A stretch of DNA of 64,000 bases from Photobacterium arenosum. Its GTDB lineage: Bacteria > Pseudomonadota > Gammaproteobacteria > Enterobacterales > Vibrionaceae. Below, one piece after another: positions 9,873 through 21,173 of the stretch (the first letter of the stretch is position 1; each line of letters starts with the position of its first letter). The notes beneath the pieces are model-generated. The model worked only from the letters and a program-made list of their open reading frames with translations. It did not search any database and was not told the origin of the DNA. The translations under genes and the position numbers were made by a program. Where the stretch lies: assembly GCF_014841115.1 (NCBI RefSeq), contig NZ_JACYTP010000004.1, positions 248,001 to 312,000 on the forward strand, given 5' to 3'.

Positions 9873-12800
9873 ATGCCAAAACGTACTGACATACAAAGTG
9901 TTCTGATTCTGGGTGCCGGTCCTATCGTGATTGGCCAGGCGTGTGAGTTCGACTATTCAGGTGCTCAAGCGTGTAAAGCGCTGCGTGAGGAAGGTTACCG
10001 CGTTATCCTGGTGAACTCGAACCCGGCCACTATCATGACCGATCCGGAAATGGCGGATGCGACATATATTGAGCCTATCCACTGGGAAGTTGTACGCAAG
10101 ATCATTGAAAAAGAGCGTCCAGATGCGGTCCTGCCGACTATGGGCGGCCAGACTGCACTGAACTGTGCGCTGGATCTGGAGCGTCACGGCGTACTGGCCG
10201 AATTCGGCGTAGAAATGATTGGTGCAACGGCTGATGCGATCGACAAAGCCGAAGACCGTTCACGCTTTGATAAAGCCATGAAGTCGATTGGTCTGGAGTG
10301 TCCGCGCGCCGATACCGCGAAAACCATGGAAGAAGCCTACAAAGTCCTCGATATGGTCGGCTTCCCCTGTATCATCCGTCCGTCTTTCACCATGGGTGGT
10401 ACAGGCGGTGGTATCGCCTATAACAAAGAAGAATTTGAAGAAATTTGTCGCCGTGGTCTGGATTTATCACCGACCAATGAACTGCTGATTGACGAGTCCC
10501 TGATTGGCTGGAAAGAGTACGAGATGGAAGTGGTTCGTGATAAGAACGACAACTGCATCATCGTCTGCGCCATTGAAAACTTCGATCCAATGGGTATTCA
10601 CACCGGTGACTCCATCACAGTTGCGCCTGCCCAGACGCTGACGGACAAAGAATACCAGCTGATGCGTAATGCGTCGCTGGCGGTACTGCGCGAAATCGGC
10701 GTGGAAACCGGTGGCTCAAACGTCCAGTTCGGTATTAATCCGAAAGATGGCCGTATGGTTATCATTGAGATGAACCCGCGTGTTTCCCGCTCGTCAGCCC
10801 TGGCTTCGAAAGCGACCGGCTTCCCGATTGCCAAAGTGGCCGCCAAGCTGGCGATAGGTTTCACGTTGGATGAGTTGATGAACGACATCACGGGTGGCGC
10901 AACACCGGCCTCGTTCGAACCAACCATAGACTACGTTGTTACTAAGATCCCACGCTTCAACTTTGAAAAGTTCGCAGGTGCCAACGATCGTCTGACGACT
11001 CAGATGAAATCTGTTGGTGAAGTGATGGCCATCGGCCGTAACCAGCAGGAATCACTGCAAAAAGCACTGCGTGGCCTGGAAGTGGGTGCCAACGGCTTTG
11101 ATGAAATGGTGGATCTGGACGATCCTGAAGCGCTGACTAAGATTCGCCACGAGCTGAAAGAAGCCGGTGCTGAGCGTATCTGGTATATCGCTGATGCCTT
11201 CCGTGCCGGGCTGTCTGTGGATGGCGTCTTTAACCTGACCAATGTCGACCGCTGGTTCCTGGTACAGATCGAAGAGATCGTCCAAATGGAAGCCAAGGTC
11301 AAAGAAGATGGTTTTGCGGGTCTGACCGGCGATTTCCTGCGTAAACTGAAGCGCAAAGGCTTCTCGGATGCGCGACTGGCTAAACTGCTGGGTGTGGCTG
11401 AGCTGGAAATTCGCAAAGAACGTGACCGTCACGATATTCACCCTGTTTATAAGCGTGTGGATACCTGTGCGGCTGAGTTCTCTTCAGACACAGCTTACAT
11501 GTACTCGTCTTATGACGAAGAGTGTGAAGCCAACCCGACTGATCGTGACAAGATTATGGTGCTGGGTGGTGGTCCAAACCGTATCGGGCAGGGTATCGAA
11601 TTCGATTACTGCTGCGTACACGCATCGCTGGCCCTGCGCGAAGACGGTTACGAAACCATCATGGTGAACTGTAACCCTGAGACAGTTTCCACTGATTACG
11701 ACACCTCGGATCGCCTGTATTTTGAGCCGGTTACGCTGGAAGATGTACTGGCTATCGTGCGTGTCGAGAAGCCTAAAGGTGTCATCGTTCAGTACGGTGG
11801 CCAAACGCCGCTCAAACTGGCGCGTGCACTGGAAGCGGCAGGTGTGCCAATTATTGGTACCAGCCCTGATGCGATTGACCGCGCCGAAGACCGTGAACGT
11901 TTTCAGGCCGCTGTTGAGCGCCTGGGCCTGAAGCAGCCGGAAAATGCGACAGTAACAGCGATGGAACAGGCTATTGAGAAATCGAAAGATATCGGTTTCC
12001 CGTTGGTGGTGCGTCCTTCGTATGTACTGGGCGGTCGTGCGATGGAAATCGTGTACGACGAAAATGACTTGCGCCGTTATTTCAACGAAGCGGTCAGCGT
12101 CTCGAACGAATCGCCTGTGCTGCTGGATCGCTTCCTGGATGATGCCACGGAAGTGGATGTGGATGCCATCTGTGACGGCGAGCGTGTGGTGATCGGCGGT
12201 ATCATGGAGCATATCGAGCAAGCGGGTGTTCACTCAGGTGATTCAGCCTGCTCGCTGCCTGCATATACCCTGAGCCAGGAAATTCAGGATGAAATGCGTC
12301 GTCAGGTTGAGAAGCTGGCCTTTGAGTTGGGTGTTCGCGGCCTGATGAATACCCAGTTTGCAGTTAAAGACAACGAAGTGTACCTGATTGAAGTTAACCC
12401 TCGTGCCGCACGGACTGTACCTTTTGTCTCCAAAGCAACGGGTGCACCACTGGCGAAAATTGCCGCGCGTGTGATGGCCGGTCAGACACTGGAACAACAA
12501 GGTTTCACTAAGGAAATCATTCCTCCTTACTACTCAGTGAAGGAAGTGGTGCTGCCTTTCAACAAGTTCCCGGGTGTCGACCCGCTGCTTGGTCCGGAAA
12601 TGCGCTCGACCGGCGAAGTGATGGGTGTGGGTGATACGTTCGCAGAAGCTTTCGCCAAGGCTGAACTGGGCTGTGGCAAAGAGCACAGCCGTGAAAATGC
12701 CGGCCGCGCACTGCTGTCTGTCCGTAATAATGACAAACGCCGTGTGGTCGACCTGGCTGCTAAGCTGGTGAAGCTGGGTTACGAGCTGGATGCGACCCAC

Positions 12801-13103
12801 GGTACTGCGGTGATTCTGGGCGAAGCGGGGATTAATCCACGCCTGGTGAACAAGGTGCATGAAGGCCGTCCTCATATTCTTGACCGTATCAAGAACAACG
12901 AGTACAGCTATATCATCAACACCGCAGAAGGCCGTCAGGCGATTGAAGATTCTAAAGTGTTGCGCCGCGGTGCCTTGCTGGAGAAGGTGAATTACACCAC
13001 TACCCTGAATGCTGCGTTTGCCACTTGTATGGCACTGACTGCGGATGACCGTAATAAGGTGACCTCAGTGCAAGAGCTTCACGCAAGACTGAACAAGGCT
13101 TAA
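9873..13103 (+). CDS. carB: Carbamoyl-phosphate synthase large subunit
   Basis: CarB (1076 residues) contains two ATP-grasp synthetase halves that phosphorylate bicarbonate and carbamate, plus a C-terminal MGS-like allosteric domain. The duplicated halves are visible: [17 protein letters not shown] near the N-terminus and [17 protein letters not shown] near residue 560, each followed by an ATP-grasp core ([12 protein letters not shown] and [11 protein letters not shown]). The tunnel connects to CarA, encoded just upstream in the same operon. A terminator follows 23 bp after the stop. Confidence 0.98.
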   Translation: MPKRTDIQSVLILGAGPIVIGQACEFDYSGAQACKALREEGYRVILVNSNPATIMTDPEMADATYIEPIHWEVVRKIIEKERPDAVLPTMGGQTALNCALDLERHGVLAEFGVEMIGATADAIDKAEDRSRFDKAMKSIGLECPRADTAKTMEEAYKVLDMVGFPCIIRPSFTMGGTGGGIAYNKEEFEEICRRGLDLSPTNELLIDESLIGWKEYEMEVVRDKNDNCIIVCAIENFDPMGIHTGDSITVAPAQTLTDKEYQLMRNASLAVLREIGVETGGSNVQFGINPKDGRMVIIEMNPRVSRSSALASKATGFPIAKVAAKLAIGFTLDELMNDITGGATPASFEPTIDYVVTKIPRFNFEKFAGANDRLTTQMKSVGEVMAIGRNQQESLQKALRGLEVGANGFDEMVDLDDPEALTKIRHELKEAGAERIWYIADAFRAGLSVDGVFNLTNVDRWFLVQIEEIVQMEAKVKEDGFAGLTGDFLRKLKRKGFSDARLAKLLGVAELEIRKERDRHDIHPVYKRVDTCAAEFSSDTAYMYSSYDEECEANPTDRDKIMVLGGGPNRIGQGIEFDYCCVHASLALREDGYETIMVNCNPETVSTDYDTSDRLYFEPVTLEDVLAIVRVEKPKGVIVQYGGQTPLKLARALEAAGVPIIGTSPDAIDRAEDRERFQAAVERLGLKQPENATVTAMEQAIEKSKDIGFPLVVRPSYVLGGRAMEIVYDENDLRRYFNEAVSVSNESPVLLDRFLDDATEVDVDAICDGERVVIGGIMEHIEQAGVHSGDSACSLPAYTLSQEIQDEMRRQVEKLAFELGVRGLMNTQFAVKDNEVYLIEVNPRAARTVPFVSKATGAPLAKIAARVMAGQTLEQQGFTKEIIPPYYSVKEVVLPFNKFPGVDPLLGPEMRSTGEVMGVGDTFAEAFAKAELGCGKEHSRENAGRALLSVRNNDKRRVVDLAAKLVKLGYELDATHGTAVILGEAGINPRLVNKVHEGRPHILDRIKNNEYSYIINTAEGRQAIEDSKVLRRGALLEKVNYTTTLNAAFATCMALTADDRNKVTSVQELHARLNKA

Positions 13104-13126
13104 CAGCGCCCTGACAAAGTAATAAG

Positions 13127-13158
13127 AAGCCCGTCGTTGTGAAACGACGGGCTTTTTT
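13127..13158 (+). terminator. Rho-independent terminator of carAB
   Basis: AAGCCCGTCGTT pairs with its complement across a short loop and is followed by TTTTTT. It lies between the carB stop and the convergent dacB 3' end. Confidence 0.92.
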
Positions 13159-13201
13159 GTGCCATTCAGAATGGCAGCTCGCGGCTCAAGCTTGTATCTG
13201 G

Positions 13202-14614
13202 TTAAAACGATTCATACAGATCTGTATATAACTGACGTTCGAATCTGAAAATTTCCGGCATGACAGCTGGGGCATCTTCTGTTTTTTCTGGTGGCAGATA
13301 GTTAGTGACAAACTGAACAAATAATAAAGGTTTGCCGGATTTGGCTGTCATCACGCCGGCTAAATTGAAAGTGCCGTAGAGAGAACCCGATTTAGCGGCC
13401 AGTCGACTTTTCAGCGGCTCATGCCGGATACTCTGGCGGTAACGCAGGGTGCCCGATTCGCCAGAAACGGGCAAATCAGCAAGCAAGTTCAGGCTGTCAT
13501 TATGCTGGTAGATGTAAGTCATTACTTTCATCATATCACTGGCCATGATGCGGTTGTCCCGGGATAAGCCAGAACCGTCGGCCAGCACCGCCCGGCTCAG
13601 ATCGATGCCGGTATGCTCAGCTATGATCTGCTTGATTGCTTCAGTGCCATTGTGAAAACTGCCCGGTTGATCATAGAAGCGCTGCCCCAGGGTTTTGGCA
13701 AGGTTATCGGCAATCAGGTTGTCAGAATCTTCCAGCATAATTTTCAGCAATGCCGGTAAGGGTGCAGAGCTGTGACTGGTGATCTGCTGGCCTGTTTGAG
13801 TATCATCGCGCAGGATTTCGCCATCAAAAGCTATGCCTCTTCTGTCGAGCTCTTGCAATAGCACATCGCGGACATAGGCCTCGGTATCCACGACCGCAAA
13901 ATTCAGCGGCAAGGGCTTGTCCCGCTGCGGCAGGCAGCCGTTGAGCTGGTAATGGTTGCCGGGCTGGGTTTGCAGCTCCAAAGAACAGAAGGTGGATTTT
14001 TGCTGCGCTTTGCTGACGACTTTGGCAAAGCTGGTGGCACTGACTGGCTGATGGGCAGGGATATGAAGCCGGGTCGGCTGGCCCAGTGGCCGGTCACTGT
14101 ATAAGGCCGCCTGAACACAGTTGTGTTCCAGAGTGATACTGCTGGCCGGGGCACTGTAACAGACGCCAAGGCTATCCCAGGGCCAGCCGGATGCTTGTTC
14201 GTAGCCGGTAAACTGGCTGCCGTTGAGGTAGATATTCCCTTTGATGCGATGTACACCTTTTTGCTTCAAAGCGTGCAGCATAGCAGCAAGATCTCCACGC
14301 GATAGCGTTGGATCGCCACTGAAGCGGATAATATAGTGCTCTTTGTTCTGCTCTAGCCGAGTAGTAAAACGAAAGTTTTGATCCAGGTACAGTCTGGCAG
14401 CTAAGGCCGTCAGCAGTTTCTGAGTGCTGGCGGGAGCCTGCAATTGTTCAGCACGCTGGCTGAAAATGGCGTTGCCCGTTGCCGGGTCAGTAATAATGAG
14501 AGCCAGATCATGCCCTGAGGGGAGTGATGTCATCGCCACATCAGGAGAAAATTCGGCAAATACCGAATGGGATAACACGAGTGCAGCGAGAAATAAGCCA
14601 ACTTTCTTTTTCAT
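13202..14614 (-). CDS. dacB: D-alanyl-D-alanine carboxypeptidase/endopeptidase DacB (PBP4)
   Basis: DacB is a periplasmic class C low-molecular-weight penicillin-binding protein that trims and cleaves peptidoglycan cross-links. Active-site motifs are S-T-Q-K in PASTQKLLTAL, S-D-N in DSDNLIADN and K-S-G in AAKSGSLYGT. The start is placed at MKKKVGLFLAALVLSHSVFA, an ordinary signal peptide cleaved after Ala, giving 470 residues. The frame remains open 38 codons further upstream without signal-peptide character. It is transcribed towards carB and away from greA. Confidence 0.95.
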   Translation of the reverse strand: MKKKVGLFLAALVLSHSVFAEFSPDVAMTSLPSGHDLALIITDPATGNAIFSQRAEQLQAPASTQKLLTALAARLYLDQNFRFTTRLEQNKEHYIIRFSGDPTLSRGDLAAMLHALKQKGVHRIKGNIYLNGSQFTGYEQASGWPWDSLGVCYSAPASSITLEHNCVQAALYSDRPLGQPTRLHIPAHQPVSATSFAKVVSKAQQKSTFCSLELQTQPGNHYQLNGCLPQRDKPLPLNFAVVDTEAYVRDVLLQELDRRGIAFDGEILRDDTQTGQQITSHSSAPLPALLKIMLEDSDNLIADNLAKTLGQRFYDQPGSFHNGTEAIKQIIAEHTGIDLSRAVLADGSGLSRDNRIMASDMMKVMTYIYQHNDSLNLLADLPVSGESGTLRYRQSIRHEPLKSRLAAKSGSLYGTFNLAGVMTAKSGKPLLFVQFVTNYLPPEKTEDAPAVMPEIFRFERQLYTDLYESF

Positions 14615-14786
14615 AATGGTGAAGAGCCGTTGTAAACCTAACTGGCAATCATAGGGGGTAAGAGAGCAGAGTGGCAATGAAAGTTCGTTAATATCCTGTA
14701 AGATATATTTTCCTATTCCGAATACCATCGTGCTTGTGCAGCAGGGAGCTCAGGCAAAAGCAGCTTCTGGCGGCCGCACTGCGAAA

Positions 14787-14814
14787 TTGTGCAGGGCTGC
14801 AAGCAACGTAATAT
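14787..14814 (+). promoter_or_regulatory. Candidate greA promoter
   Basis: TTGTGC (14787-14792) and TAATAT (14809-14814) are separated by 16 bp. A second candidate, TTGCAT (14856) with TATCTT (14880) at 18 bp, lies closer to the leader terminator. The 388-bp gap between dacB and greA (14615-15002) holds these and the leader hairpin, and no gene. Confidence 0.4.
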
Positions 14815-14921
14815 GATGGATAGACAGCGACTAAACCGCAAGCTGTAGACAGAGGTTGCATCCGAGGTCGTGTATTAGGTATCTTGTTAGGCAGAAAAGC
14901 CGTTTCTTCTATTCATGCGTT

Positions 14922-14954
14922 AGCCCAGACTTGTGCTGGGCTGGCTTTTTTTTT
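14922..14954 (+). terminator. greA leader terminator (GraL-like leader RNA)
   Basis: AGCCCAG (14922-14928) pairs with CTGGGCT (14936-14942), followed by GGC and nine Ts. It sits 48 bp upstream of the greA start, so it would terminate a short leader transcript. In E. coli the greA leader is likewise ended early to give the small RNA GraL. The homology is by position and architecture, not by aligned sequence. Confidence 0.6.
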
Positions 14955-15002
14955 GTCCGAAAAGCAATCCTGCTTTTCTGGCGTTTCGAGGTAGATTACT
15001 TT

Positions 15003-15476
15003 ATGGAAAAGATCCCAATGACAGTCCGCGGCGAACAGCAGCTGCGTCAAGAGCTGGACGCCTTGATGAAACGTCGTCCACAGATTACAGAGGCCATTGC
15101 TGAAGCTCGTGAGCTGGGTGACCTGAAAGAGAATGCGGAGTATCACGCGGCCCGAGAGGAGCAGGGGATCTGTGAAGCACAGATTCGCGATATTGAGTAT
15201 AAGTTGTCTGTTGCTCAGGTTATTGATGTCACCAAGATGACGAATCACGGAAAAGTGATTTTTGGCTCCACAGTGACTTTGCTGGATGTGAATACTGACG
15301 GTGAAGTGACCTACTGCATCGTAGGGGATGATGAAGCTGATATTAAGAAAGGTCTGATTTCGGTTAATTCGCCAATTGCCCGTGGTTTGATTGGTAAACA
15401 GGAAGGTGATGAAGTCAGTATTGCCACGCCTGGCGGCCGAAAAGAGTTTGAGATCGAAAAGGTCGAGTACGTTTAA
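15003..15476 (+). CDS. greA: Transcription elongation factor GreA
   Basis: GreA rescues backtracked RNA polymerase by stimulating transcript cleavage. The 157-residue protein has the N-terminal coiled coil with the tip acidic segment ([15 protein letters not shown]) and the C-terminal FKBP-like domain ([26 protein letters not shown]). The start [10 protein letters not shown] matches E. coli MQAIPMTLRG and is preceded by GAGGT. An upstream in-frame extension would run through the leader terminator and is rejected. It faces yhbY across a bidirectional terminator. Confidence 0.97.
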   Translation: MEKIPMTVRGEQQLRQELDALMKRRPQITEAIAEARELGDLKENAEYHAAREEQGICEAQIRDIEYKLSVAQVIDVTKMTNHGKVIFGSTVTLLDVNTDGEVTYCIVGDDEADIKKGLISVNSPIARGLIGKQEGDEVSIATPGGRKEFEIEKVEYV

Positions 15477-15535
15477 TGGTCAGGGCCAGGTGCTTTATTG
15501 TTAATAAATGTAACAGCAACCGGGCCTTGAAAAGT

Positions 15536-15563
15536 AAAAAAGGCCGCGTTGGCGGCCTTTTTT
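15536..15563. terminator. Bidirectional terminator between greA and yhbY
   Basis: GGCCGC pairs with GCGGCC around a GTTG loop. Six As lie on the left and six Ts on the right, so it can terminate transcription from both sides. It touches the yhbY stop codon. Confidence 0.92.
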
Positions 15564-15858
15564 ATTTGCGGGGAAGTTCGATTTTCCTGTCTTCCGACTG
15601 ACGGTACAGCACCAGGATATTACCGATAACCTGTACCTTTTCAGCCTGAGTTTCACGAACGATAGCATCAACAATCAACAGCTTGGTTTCGCGCTCTTCA
15701 GCGGCAACCTTCACCTTGATCAGTTCATGGTGGTTCAGGGCCAGTTCGATTTCAGACAGCACGGCTTCAGTCAGGCCGTTGGCGCCCATCAGGACTACAG
15801 GCTTGAGGCTGTGAGCAAGGCCTTTCAGGTATTGCTTCTGTTTGGTGCTTAGATTCAT
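15562..15858 (-). CDS. yhbY: Ribosome assembly RNA-binding protein YhbY
   Basis: This is a 98-residue CRS1/YhbY (CRM) domain protein associated with 50S subunit assembly. The family pattern is visible as LSTKQKQYLKGLAHSLKPVVLMGANGLTEAVLSEIELALNHHELIKVKV, with the loop VLMGANGLT in the GxxG-like position. The length equals E. coli YhbY. It is transcribed away from rlmE, as in enterics. Confidence 0.95.
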   Translation of the reverse strand: MNLSTKQKQYLKGLAHSLKPVVLMGANGLTEAVLSEIELALNHHELIKVKVAAEERETKLLIVDAIVRETQAEKVQVIGNILVLYRQSEDRKIELPRK

Positions 15859-16037
15859 GGTGACTCAATATCTATAACAAGGGTTGAAAACAGGGTATTC
15901 TAACGCCATCTAGTCAATATGACTAACGTTGTTTCGTTACGCTGGTGTTCCTGCCAACTCTGGGCCACAGTAAAAGTAGTACTGCTGAACCAGAACGGGA
16001 ACCATCGGCTGTTGGGTTGATTCGCATTGGGTAATGC

Positions 16038-16667
16038 ATGAGTAAAAAGAAACATTCTGCCAGTTCTGGACGCTGGCTGAAGGAACATTTTGATGATAAG
16101 TATGTCATGGAAGCCCAGAAAAAGGGTTACCGTTCCCGAGCCATTTTCAAACTGGAGGAAATCCAGAGCAAAGATAAGTTGTTAAAACCAGGGATGACAG
16201 TTGTCGATCTGGGTGCTGCACCCGGGGGCTGGTCTCAGTATGCGGCCAGTGTTGTTGGCGATTCAGGGCAAGTGATTGCCTGTGATATTCTGCCAATGGA
16301 TTCCCTGCCTGGTGTGAGCTTTTTACAGGGCGACTTCCGTGAAGAAGCTGTGCTGGATGCATTACTTGAGCGAATTCAGCCTGATATGGTTGATGTTGTT
16401 TTGTCTGACATGGCGCCGAACATGAGCGGCAATCTGGCGTCAGATCAGCCTAGAGCAATGTATCTTGTTGAACTAGCATTAGATATGTGCAGGCAGGTGC
16501 TTGCGCCCAATGGAAGTTTTGCGGTAAAAGTTTTCCAGGGCGAAGGCTTCGATCAGTATCTGGCTGAGGTGCGCAGCATGTTCAAGGCAGTTAAAATCCG
16601 TAAACCAGACTCATCCAGGGATCGCTCCCGTGAAGTCTATATTGTGGCTACAGGTTATAAACTGTAG
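16038..16667 (+). CDS. rlmE: 23S rRNA 2'-O-ribose U2552 methyltransferase RlmE (FtsJ/RrmJ)
   Basis: RlmE methylates the 2'-O of U2552 in the 50S A-loop using SAM. At 209 residues it equals E. coli. Motifs: [17 protein letters not shown] at the N-terminus (catalytic Lys), SAM-binding [15 protein letters not shown], catalytic Asp in [11 protein letters not shown], catalytic Lys in [12 protein letters not shown] and Glu in [10 protein letters not shown]. ftsH follows after 41 bp in the same direction, and the pair is a known heat-shock operon in E. coli. Confidence 0.97.
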   Translation: MSKKKHSASSGRWLKEHFDDKYVMEAQKKGYRSRAIFKLEEIQSKDKLLKPGMTVVDLGAAPGGWSQYAASVVGDSGQVIACDILPMDSLPGVSFLQGDFREEAVLDALLERIQPDMVDVVLSDMAPNMSGNLASDQPRAMYLVELALDMCRQVLAPNGSFAVKVFQGEGFDQYLAEVRSMFKAVKIRKPDSSRDRSREVYIVATGYKL

Positions 16668-16708
16668 TACCCTACATTCATCTTTAAAGTTATCGCGAGG
16701 TTAACACC

Positions 16709-18676
16709 TTGAGTGACATGGCAAAAAACTTGATTTTGTGGTTAGTCATCGCCGTGGTGCTGATGTCTGTTTTTCAGAGCTTCGGTCCGGGAGATAGTGC
16801 TGGCCGTCAAGTCGACTATACGACTTTTGTCCGGGAAATCGGTCAGGATCAGATTAGGGAAGTACGGTTCAGTGATCGTGAAATTACGGTATTTAAGCGT
16901 GATAACACCCGTTATGTGACTTACTTGCCTGTCCTGAATGATCAGAAATTGCTGGACGATCTGATTAATGCCAACGTAAAAGTGGTTGGGACACCACCGG
17001 AAGAGCCGAGCTTACTGGCTTCTATCTTCATATCCTGGTTCCCGATGCTGTTACTGATCGGGGTCTGGATTTTCTTTATGCGCCAGATGCAGGGCGGAGG
17101 TGGCAAAGGTGCCATGTCGTTCGGCAAATCTAAAGCACGCATGATGAGTGAAGACCAGATTAAAACAACGTTCAACGACGTTGCCGGCTGCGATGAAGCC
17201 AAAGAAGACGTGAAAGAGCTGGTGGATTACCTGCGTGATCCTAGCCGCTTCCAGAAACTGGGTGGTAAAATTCCAACCGGTGTGCTGATGGTAGGTCCTC
17301 CTGGTACGGGTAAAACCTTACTGGCCAAAGCCATCGCCGGTGAAGCGAAAGTCCCTTTCTTTACTATCTCTGGTTCTGACTTCGTCGAAATGTTTGTCGG
17401 TGTGGGTGCATCCCGTGTCCGTGACATGTTTGAACAGGCTAAGAAAGCGGCACCTTGTATTATTTTCATCGATGAAATTGATGCAGTAGGTCGACAGCGT
17501 GGTGCGGGCGTTGGTGGTGGTCACGATGAACGTGAGCAGACACTTAACCAGATGCTGGTGGAAATGGATGGTTTCGAAGGTCACGAAGGTATTATCGTGA
17601 TTGCAGCTACCAACCGACCAGATGTTCTGGACCCGGCCCTGTTGCGTCCTGGTCGTTTCGACCGTCAGGTCGTTGTCGGTCTGCCCGATGTGCGTGGCCG
17701 TGAACAAATCCTGAAAGTGCACATGCGCAAGGTACCGCTGGATGGGGATGTTGAACCATCACTGATTGCCCGTGGTACGCCAGGTTTCTCAGGTGCTGAT
17801 CTGGCCAACCTGGTGAACGAAGCGGCGCTGTTTGCTGCCCGAGGCAACAAGCGTACTGTGTCTATGGTGGAATTCGAACTGGCGAAAGACAAGATCATGA
17901 TGGGCGCTGAGCGTAAATCTATGGTGATGTCTGAAGAGCAGAAAGAATCGACTGCTTATCACGAAGCGGGCCATGCCATTATTGGCCGACTGGTACCGGA
18001 TCATGACCCGGTTTATAAAGTGTCCATTATCCCTCGGGGTCGGGCACTGGGTGTGACCATGTACCTGCCGGAGCAGGATCGCGTCAGCCACTCCAAAGAG
18101 TATCTGGAGTCGATGATTTCCAGCCTGTACGGTGGCCGACTGGCAGAAGAGCTGATCTACGGGGTAGAAAAAGTCTCTACCGGTGCATCAAACGATATTG
18201 AGCGTGCGACTGATATTGCTCGTAAAATGGTTACTCAGTGGGGCTTCTCGGATAAATTGGGTCCTCTGCTGTACGCGGAAGATGAGGGTGAAGTATTCCT
18301 GGGTCGTTCAGTGACTAAGACAAAACACATGTCTGATGATACTGCGCGTACTATTGATACTGAAGTTCGTGCCATTATCGACCGTAACTATGAGCGAGCG
18401 CGTGAAATCCTGGCGGGTAATATGGATATTCTTCACTCAATGAAAGATGCATTGATGAAGTATGAGACCATAGATGCGGGTCAGCTTGACGACCTGATGG
18501 AGCGTAAATCTGAAATTCGCGCACCAAAAGGCTGGGGTGACAAAGATGACACCCTGAAAGCGGAAGCTCCTGAGTCACAAGACAAAGCCAATGATGCGGC
18601 AAGCGACAAGCCGGCTGAGAAGCCTGAGCAGGTTCAGCCACACCACAGCGAAGAAAATGATAAACCGCAGGCCTGA
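16709..18676 (+). CDS. ftsH: ATP-dependent zinc metalloprotease FtsH
   Basis: FtsH is a hexameric inner-membrane AAA+ protease that degrades membrane proteins and LpxC/RpoH-type substrates. Two N-terminal membrane helices flank a periplasmic domain. They are followed by Walker A GPPGTGKT, Walker [12 protein letters not shown], the SRH ([18 protein letters not shown]) and the zinc-binding HEAGH. The start is TTG at 16709 ([10 protein letters not shown]), with GCGAGG 8 nt before it. An ATG three codons later is too far from that site. The 655-residue protein ends in a variable acidic tail. Confidence 0.97.
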   Translation: MSDMAKNLILWLVIAVVLMSVFQSFGPGDSAGRQVDYTTFVREIGQDQIREVRFSDREITVFKRDNTRYVTYLPVLNDQKLLDDLINANVKVVGTPPEEPSLLASIFISWFPMLLLIGVWIFFMRQMQGGGGKGAMSFGKSKARMMSEDQIKTTFNDVAGCDEAKEDVKELVDYLRDPSRFQKLGGKIPTGVLMVGPPGTGKTLLAKAIAGEAKVPFFTISGSDFVEMFVGVGASRVRDMFEQAKKAAPCIIFIDEIDAVGRQRGAGVGGGHDEREQTLNQMLVEMDGFEGHEGIIVIAATNRPDVLDPALLRPGRFDRQVVVGLPDVRGREQILKVHMRKVPLDGDVEPSLIARGTPGFSGADLANLVNEAALFAARGNKRTVSMVEFELAKDKIMMGAERKSMVMSEEQKESTAYHEAGHAIIGRLVPDHDPVYKVSIIPRGRALGVTMYLPEQDRVSHSKEYLESMISSLYGGRLAEELIYGVEKVSTGASNDIERATDIARKMVTQWGFSDKLGPLLYAEDEGEVFLGRSVTKTKHMSDDTARTIDTEVRAIIDRNYERAREILAGNMDILHSMKDALMKYETIDAGQLDDLMERKSEIRAPKGWGDKDDTLKAEAPESQDKANDAASDKPAEKPEQVQPHHSEENDKPQA

Positions 18677-18693
18677 TGCCTGGCGGTGAATAT

Positions 18694-18721
18694 AAAACCC
18701 CGGGGTGACTCGGGGTTTTTT
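18694..18721 (+). terminator. Rho-independent terminator after ftsH
   Basis: AAAACCCCG pairs with CGGGGTTTT, followed by further Ts, 18 bp after the ftsH stop. Confidence 0.9.
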
Positions 18722-18738
18722 GTTTCTGCTGTGTCAGA

Positions 18739-18794
18739 TATTCTCAGTTGTAAAGAAACAAGCGAGTATTCTCAGTTGTAAAGAAACAAGCGAG
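18739..18794 (+). repeat. Perfect 28-bp tandem duplication upstream of folP
   Basis: Positions 18739-18766 and 18767-18794 are identical, directly adjacent 28-bp copies beginning TATTCTCAGTTG. The second copy supplies a TTGTAA (18776-18781) at 19 bp from TATAGT (18801-18806). The duplication therefore doubles a possible -35 region of the folP promoter. The ftsH terminator lies just upstream, so folP-glmM should start here. Confidence 0.9.
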
Positions 18795-18838
18795 CCTCGG
18801 TATAGTATGAGCGCTCCCCCAGTCAGGAGTAATGGGCC

Positions 18839-19699
18839 TTGTTACTGAAAAGCAAAGAAAAAACATTAGACCTTTCTTATCCTCATGCCATGGGAATCCT
18901 CAATTTCACCCCGGATTCATTTTCTGATGGCGGTAAATTCAATCAGTTGGACGACGCCTTAAGACATGTTGAAGACATGCTGGCCGTCGGAACCAGTATC
19001 ATTGATATTGGCGGTGAATCGACCCGACCCGGTGCGGCCGATGTGTCAGTCGCGGAAGAGCTCGACCGTGTTGTGCCTATTGTGGAAGCAATTGCCCAGC
19101 GATTTGATTGCTGGATCTCAGTGGATACCAGTAAAGCGCAAGTAATGACTGAAACCGTCAATGCCGGGGCCGATTTAATTAATGATATTCGCGCACTGCT
19201 TGAGCCGGGTGCAATGGAAGCCGCTGCGGCTGCCGGTGTTCCTATTTGTTTAATGCATATGCAGGGCCAACCGCGTACAATGCAGCATCAGCCGCATTAT
19301 GATGACCTGCTGTCAGATGTGAATACGTTTCTTTCGGAGCGCATTCAAGCCTGTGAAAAAGCCGGTATTCGTCGTGATCAACTGTTGCTGGATCCTGGGT
19401 ACGGTTTTGGTAAAACCCTGGAACACAATTATCAGTTGCTGGCACATTTGGAGCAGTTCCATCAGTTTGGCTTACCGCTGCTGGTAGGAATGTCCAGAAA
19501 ATCCATGATTTGTAAATTACTGAATAAAACACCTGCGGAAGCACTGGCAGGGAGCCTGGCCTGCGCTGCCATTGCAGCGATGAAAGGCGCTCAGATTATC
19601 CGTGTCCATGATACCCGTGAAACACAGGATGTACTGGCTGTCTGCCGTATGACGCTTGAACAGGAAAATAAAGCGCTAGGAGCGAATATTAATGGCTGA
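18839..19699 (+). CDS. folP: Dihydropteroate synthase FolP
   Basis: FolP condenses p-aminobenzoate with 6-hydroxymethyl-dihydropterin diphosphate in folate synthesis and is the sulfonamide target. The TIM-barrel motifs are [57 protein letters not shown] and VGMSRKSM. The start is TTG at 18839 with AGGAG 9 nt upstream, giving 286 residues, close to E. coli. It overlaps glmM by 8 bp. It draws on PABA, which shares the aminodeoxychorismate intermediate with the gene cluster at 50 kb. Confidence 0.97.
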   Translation: MLLKSKEKTLDLSYPHAMGILNFTPDSFSDGGKFNQLDDALRHVEDMLAVGTSIIDIGGESTRPGAADVSVAEELDRVVPIVEAIAQRFDCWISVDTSKAQVMTETVNAGADLINDIRALLEPGAMEAAAAAGVPICLMHMQGQPRTMQHQPHYDDLLSDVNTFLSERIQACEKAGIRRDQLLLDPGYGFGKTLEHNYQLLAHLEQFHQFGLPLLVGMSRKSMICKLLNKTPAEALAGSLACAAIAAMKGAQIIRVHDTRETQDVLAVCRMTLEQENKALGANING

Positions 19700-21029
19700 A
19701 CGTAAATATTTCGGCACCGATGGTGTCCGTGGCCGTGTTGGCCAGTCACCCATTACCCCTGAGTTTGTATTGAAACTGGGCTGGGCGGCGGGCCGCGTGT
19801 TGTCACAGCAGGGCACTAAAAAAGTCATTATTGGAAAAGACACACGTATTTCCGGTTATATGCTGGAATCTGCACTGGAAGCCGGTTTGGCCGCCGCTGG
19901 TTTGCAGGCCGCATTTACCGGGCCAATGCCGACACCTGCCGTGGCCTATCTGACGCGGACATTTCGTGCTGAAGCAGGCATTGTGATTTCGGCCTCTCAT
20001 AACCCGTATTATGACAACGGTATCAAGTTCTTCTCGTCTGAGGGGACCAAACTGCCTGACGCTGTAGAAGCGGCCATCGAAGCTGAAATGGATAAAGAAC
20101 TGGTCTGTGTCGAATCTGCCAGCCTCGGCAAAGCCTATCGGATTAACGATGCGGCCGGCCGTTACATCGAATTTTGCAAGGGAACGTTTCCATCCCATTT
20201 GAGCCTGGAAGGCTATAAGGTTGTTGTCGACTGCGCTCACGGTGCCACTTATCACATTGCGCCGAACGTCTTTCGCGAGCTGGGTGCGGAAGTGATCACA
20301 CTGGGCTGCGAGCCAAATGGTATTAATATCAACGCCGAGGTCGGGGCTACGGATGTGCGCGCCTTGCAGGCTAAAGTCCTGCAGGAAAAAGCGGATTTCG
20401 GTATTGCACTGGACGGTGATGGTGACCGGGTGATCATGGTCGATGAAGACGGTAACAAGGTCGACGGTGACCAGATTGCGTATATCATTGCCCGTGATGC
20501 ATTGCGTCGTGGCGAGCTGAAAGGGGGCGTCGTAGGTACATTAATGACAAACCTGGGGATGGAGCTGGCGCTGAAAAATCTGGGTATCCCGTTTGTTCGT
20601 GCTCAGGTCGGCGATCGCTATGTGATGGAAGAGCTGGTTAAAAACCAGTGGACCATTGGCGCGGAAAACTCTGGCCATGTCATAGTGCTGGATAAAGTGA
20701 CGACAGGTGACGGCATAGTGGCTGGCCTGCAGGTGATGGCCTCAATTGTCAGCAGTAAATTGTCACTCAAAACCTTGTGTGAAGGGCTGACAATGTTCCC
20801 GCAAGTGCTGGAAAATGTCCGTTTCGCTGGCGATTCCAACCCATTGGAATCTGAGGCGGTACTGAGCGCAAAAGCAGCCGCAGAAGCGAAACTCGGTGAG
20901 CGTGGTCGCGTATTATTGCGTAAATCTGGTACTGAGCCGCTCATTCGTGTCATGGTTGAAGGTGAAGACGGTACTCTGGTGAGTGATTCGGCCTTGTCGA
21001 TTGCTGCTGCTGTGAAAGAGTGCTGTTAA
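19692..21029 (+). CDS. glmM: Phosphoglucosamine mutase GlmM
   Basis: GlmM converts glucosamine-6-P to glucosamine-1-P for UDP-GlcNAc synthesis. The 445-residue alpha-D-phosphohexomutase has the N-terminal [11 protein letters not shown], the phosphoserine loop [16 protein letters not shown], the metal loop LDGDGDR and the phosphate-binding [14 protein letters not shown]. Its ATG lies inside the end of folP, with AGGAG upstream, so the two are coupled. Confidence 0.98.
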   Translation: MAERKYFGTDGVRGRVGQSPITPEFVLKLGWAAGRVLSQQGTKKVIIGKDTRISGYMLESALEAGLAAAGLQAAFTGPMPTPAVAYLTRTFRAEAGIVISASHNPYYDNGIKFFSSEGTKLPDAVEAAIEAEMDKELVCVESASLGKAYRINDAAGRYIEFCKGTFPSHLSLEGYKVVVDCAHGATYHIAPNVFRELGAEVITLGCEPNGININAEVGATDVRALQAKVLQEKADFGIALDGDGDRVIMVDEDGNKVDGDQIAYIIARDALRRGELKGGVVGTLMTNLGMELALKNLGIPFVRAQVGDRYVMEELVKNQWTIGAENSGHVIVLDKVTTGDGIVAGLQVMASIVSSKLSLKTLCEGLTMFPQVLENVRFAGDSNPLESEAVLSAKAAAEAKLGERGRVLLRKSGTEPLIRVMVEGEDGTLVSDSALSIAAAVKECC

Positions 21030-21045
21030 CAGCTTGCCTTGAAAG

Positions 21046-21078
21046 GGATTCCGGTTTGTCAGTCTTTAACCGGAATCC
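21046..21078 (+). terminator. Hairpin after glmM
   Basis: An 11-bp perfect stem (GGATTCCGGTT, 21046-21056, with 21068-21078) has an 11-nt loop. Only a weak T-rich stretch follows, so termination is probable rather than certain. Confidence 0.6.
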
Positions 21079-21144
21079 TTATCTGAAAACTGTTTATTTA
21101 TTACACAAGCGATTCATCAATCACTACATTCTGAGAAAAATCGC

Positions 21145-21173
21145 TTGTCACTCCTGTCGGCATTCGCTAGTAT
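21145..21173 (+). promoter_or_regulatory. Sigma-70 promoter for secG and tRNA-Leu
   Basis: TTGTCA (21145-21150) and TAGTAT (21168-21173) are spaced by 17 bp, about 80 bp upstream of the secG start. Confidence 0.6.
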
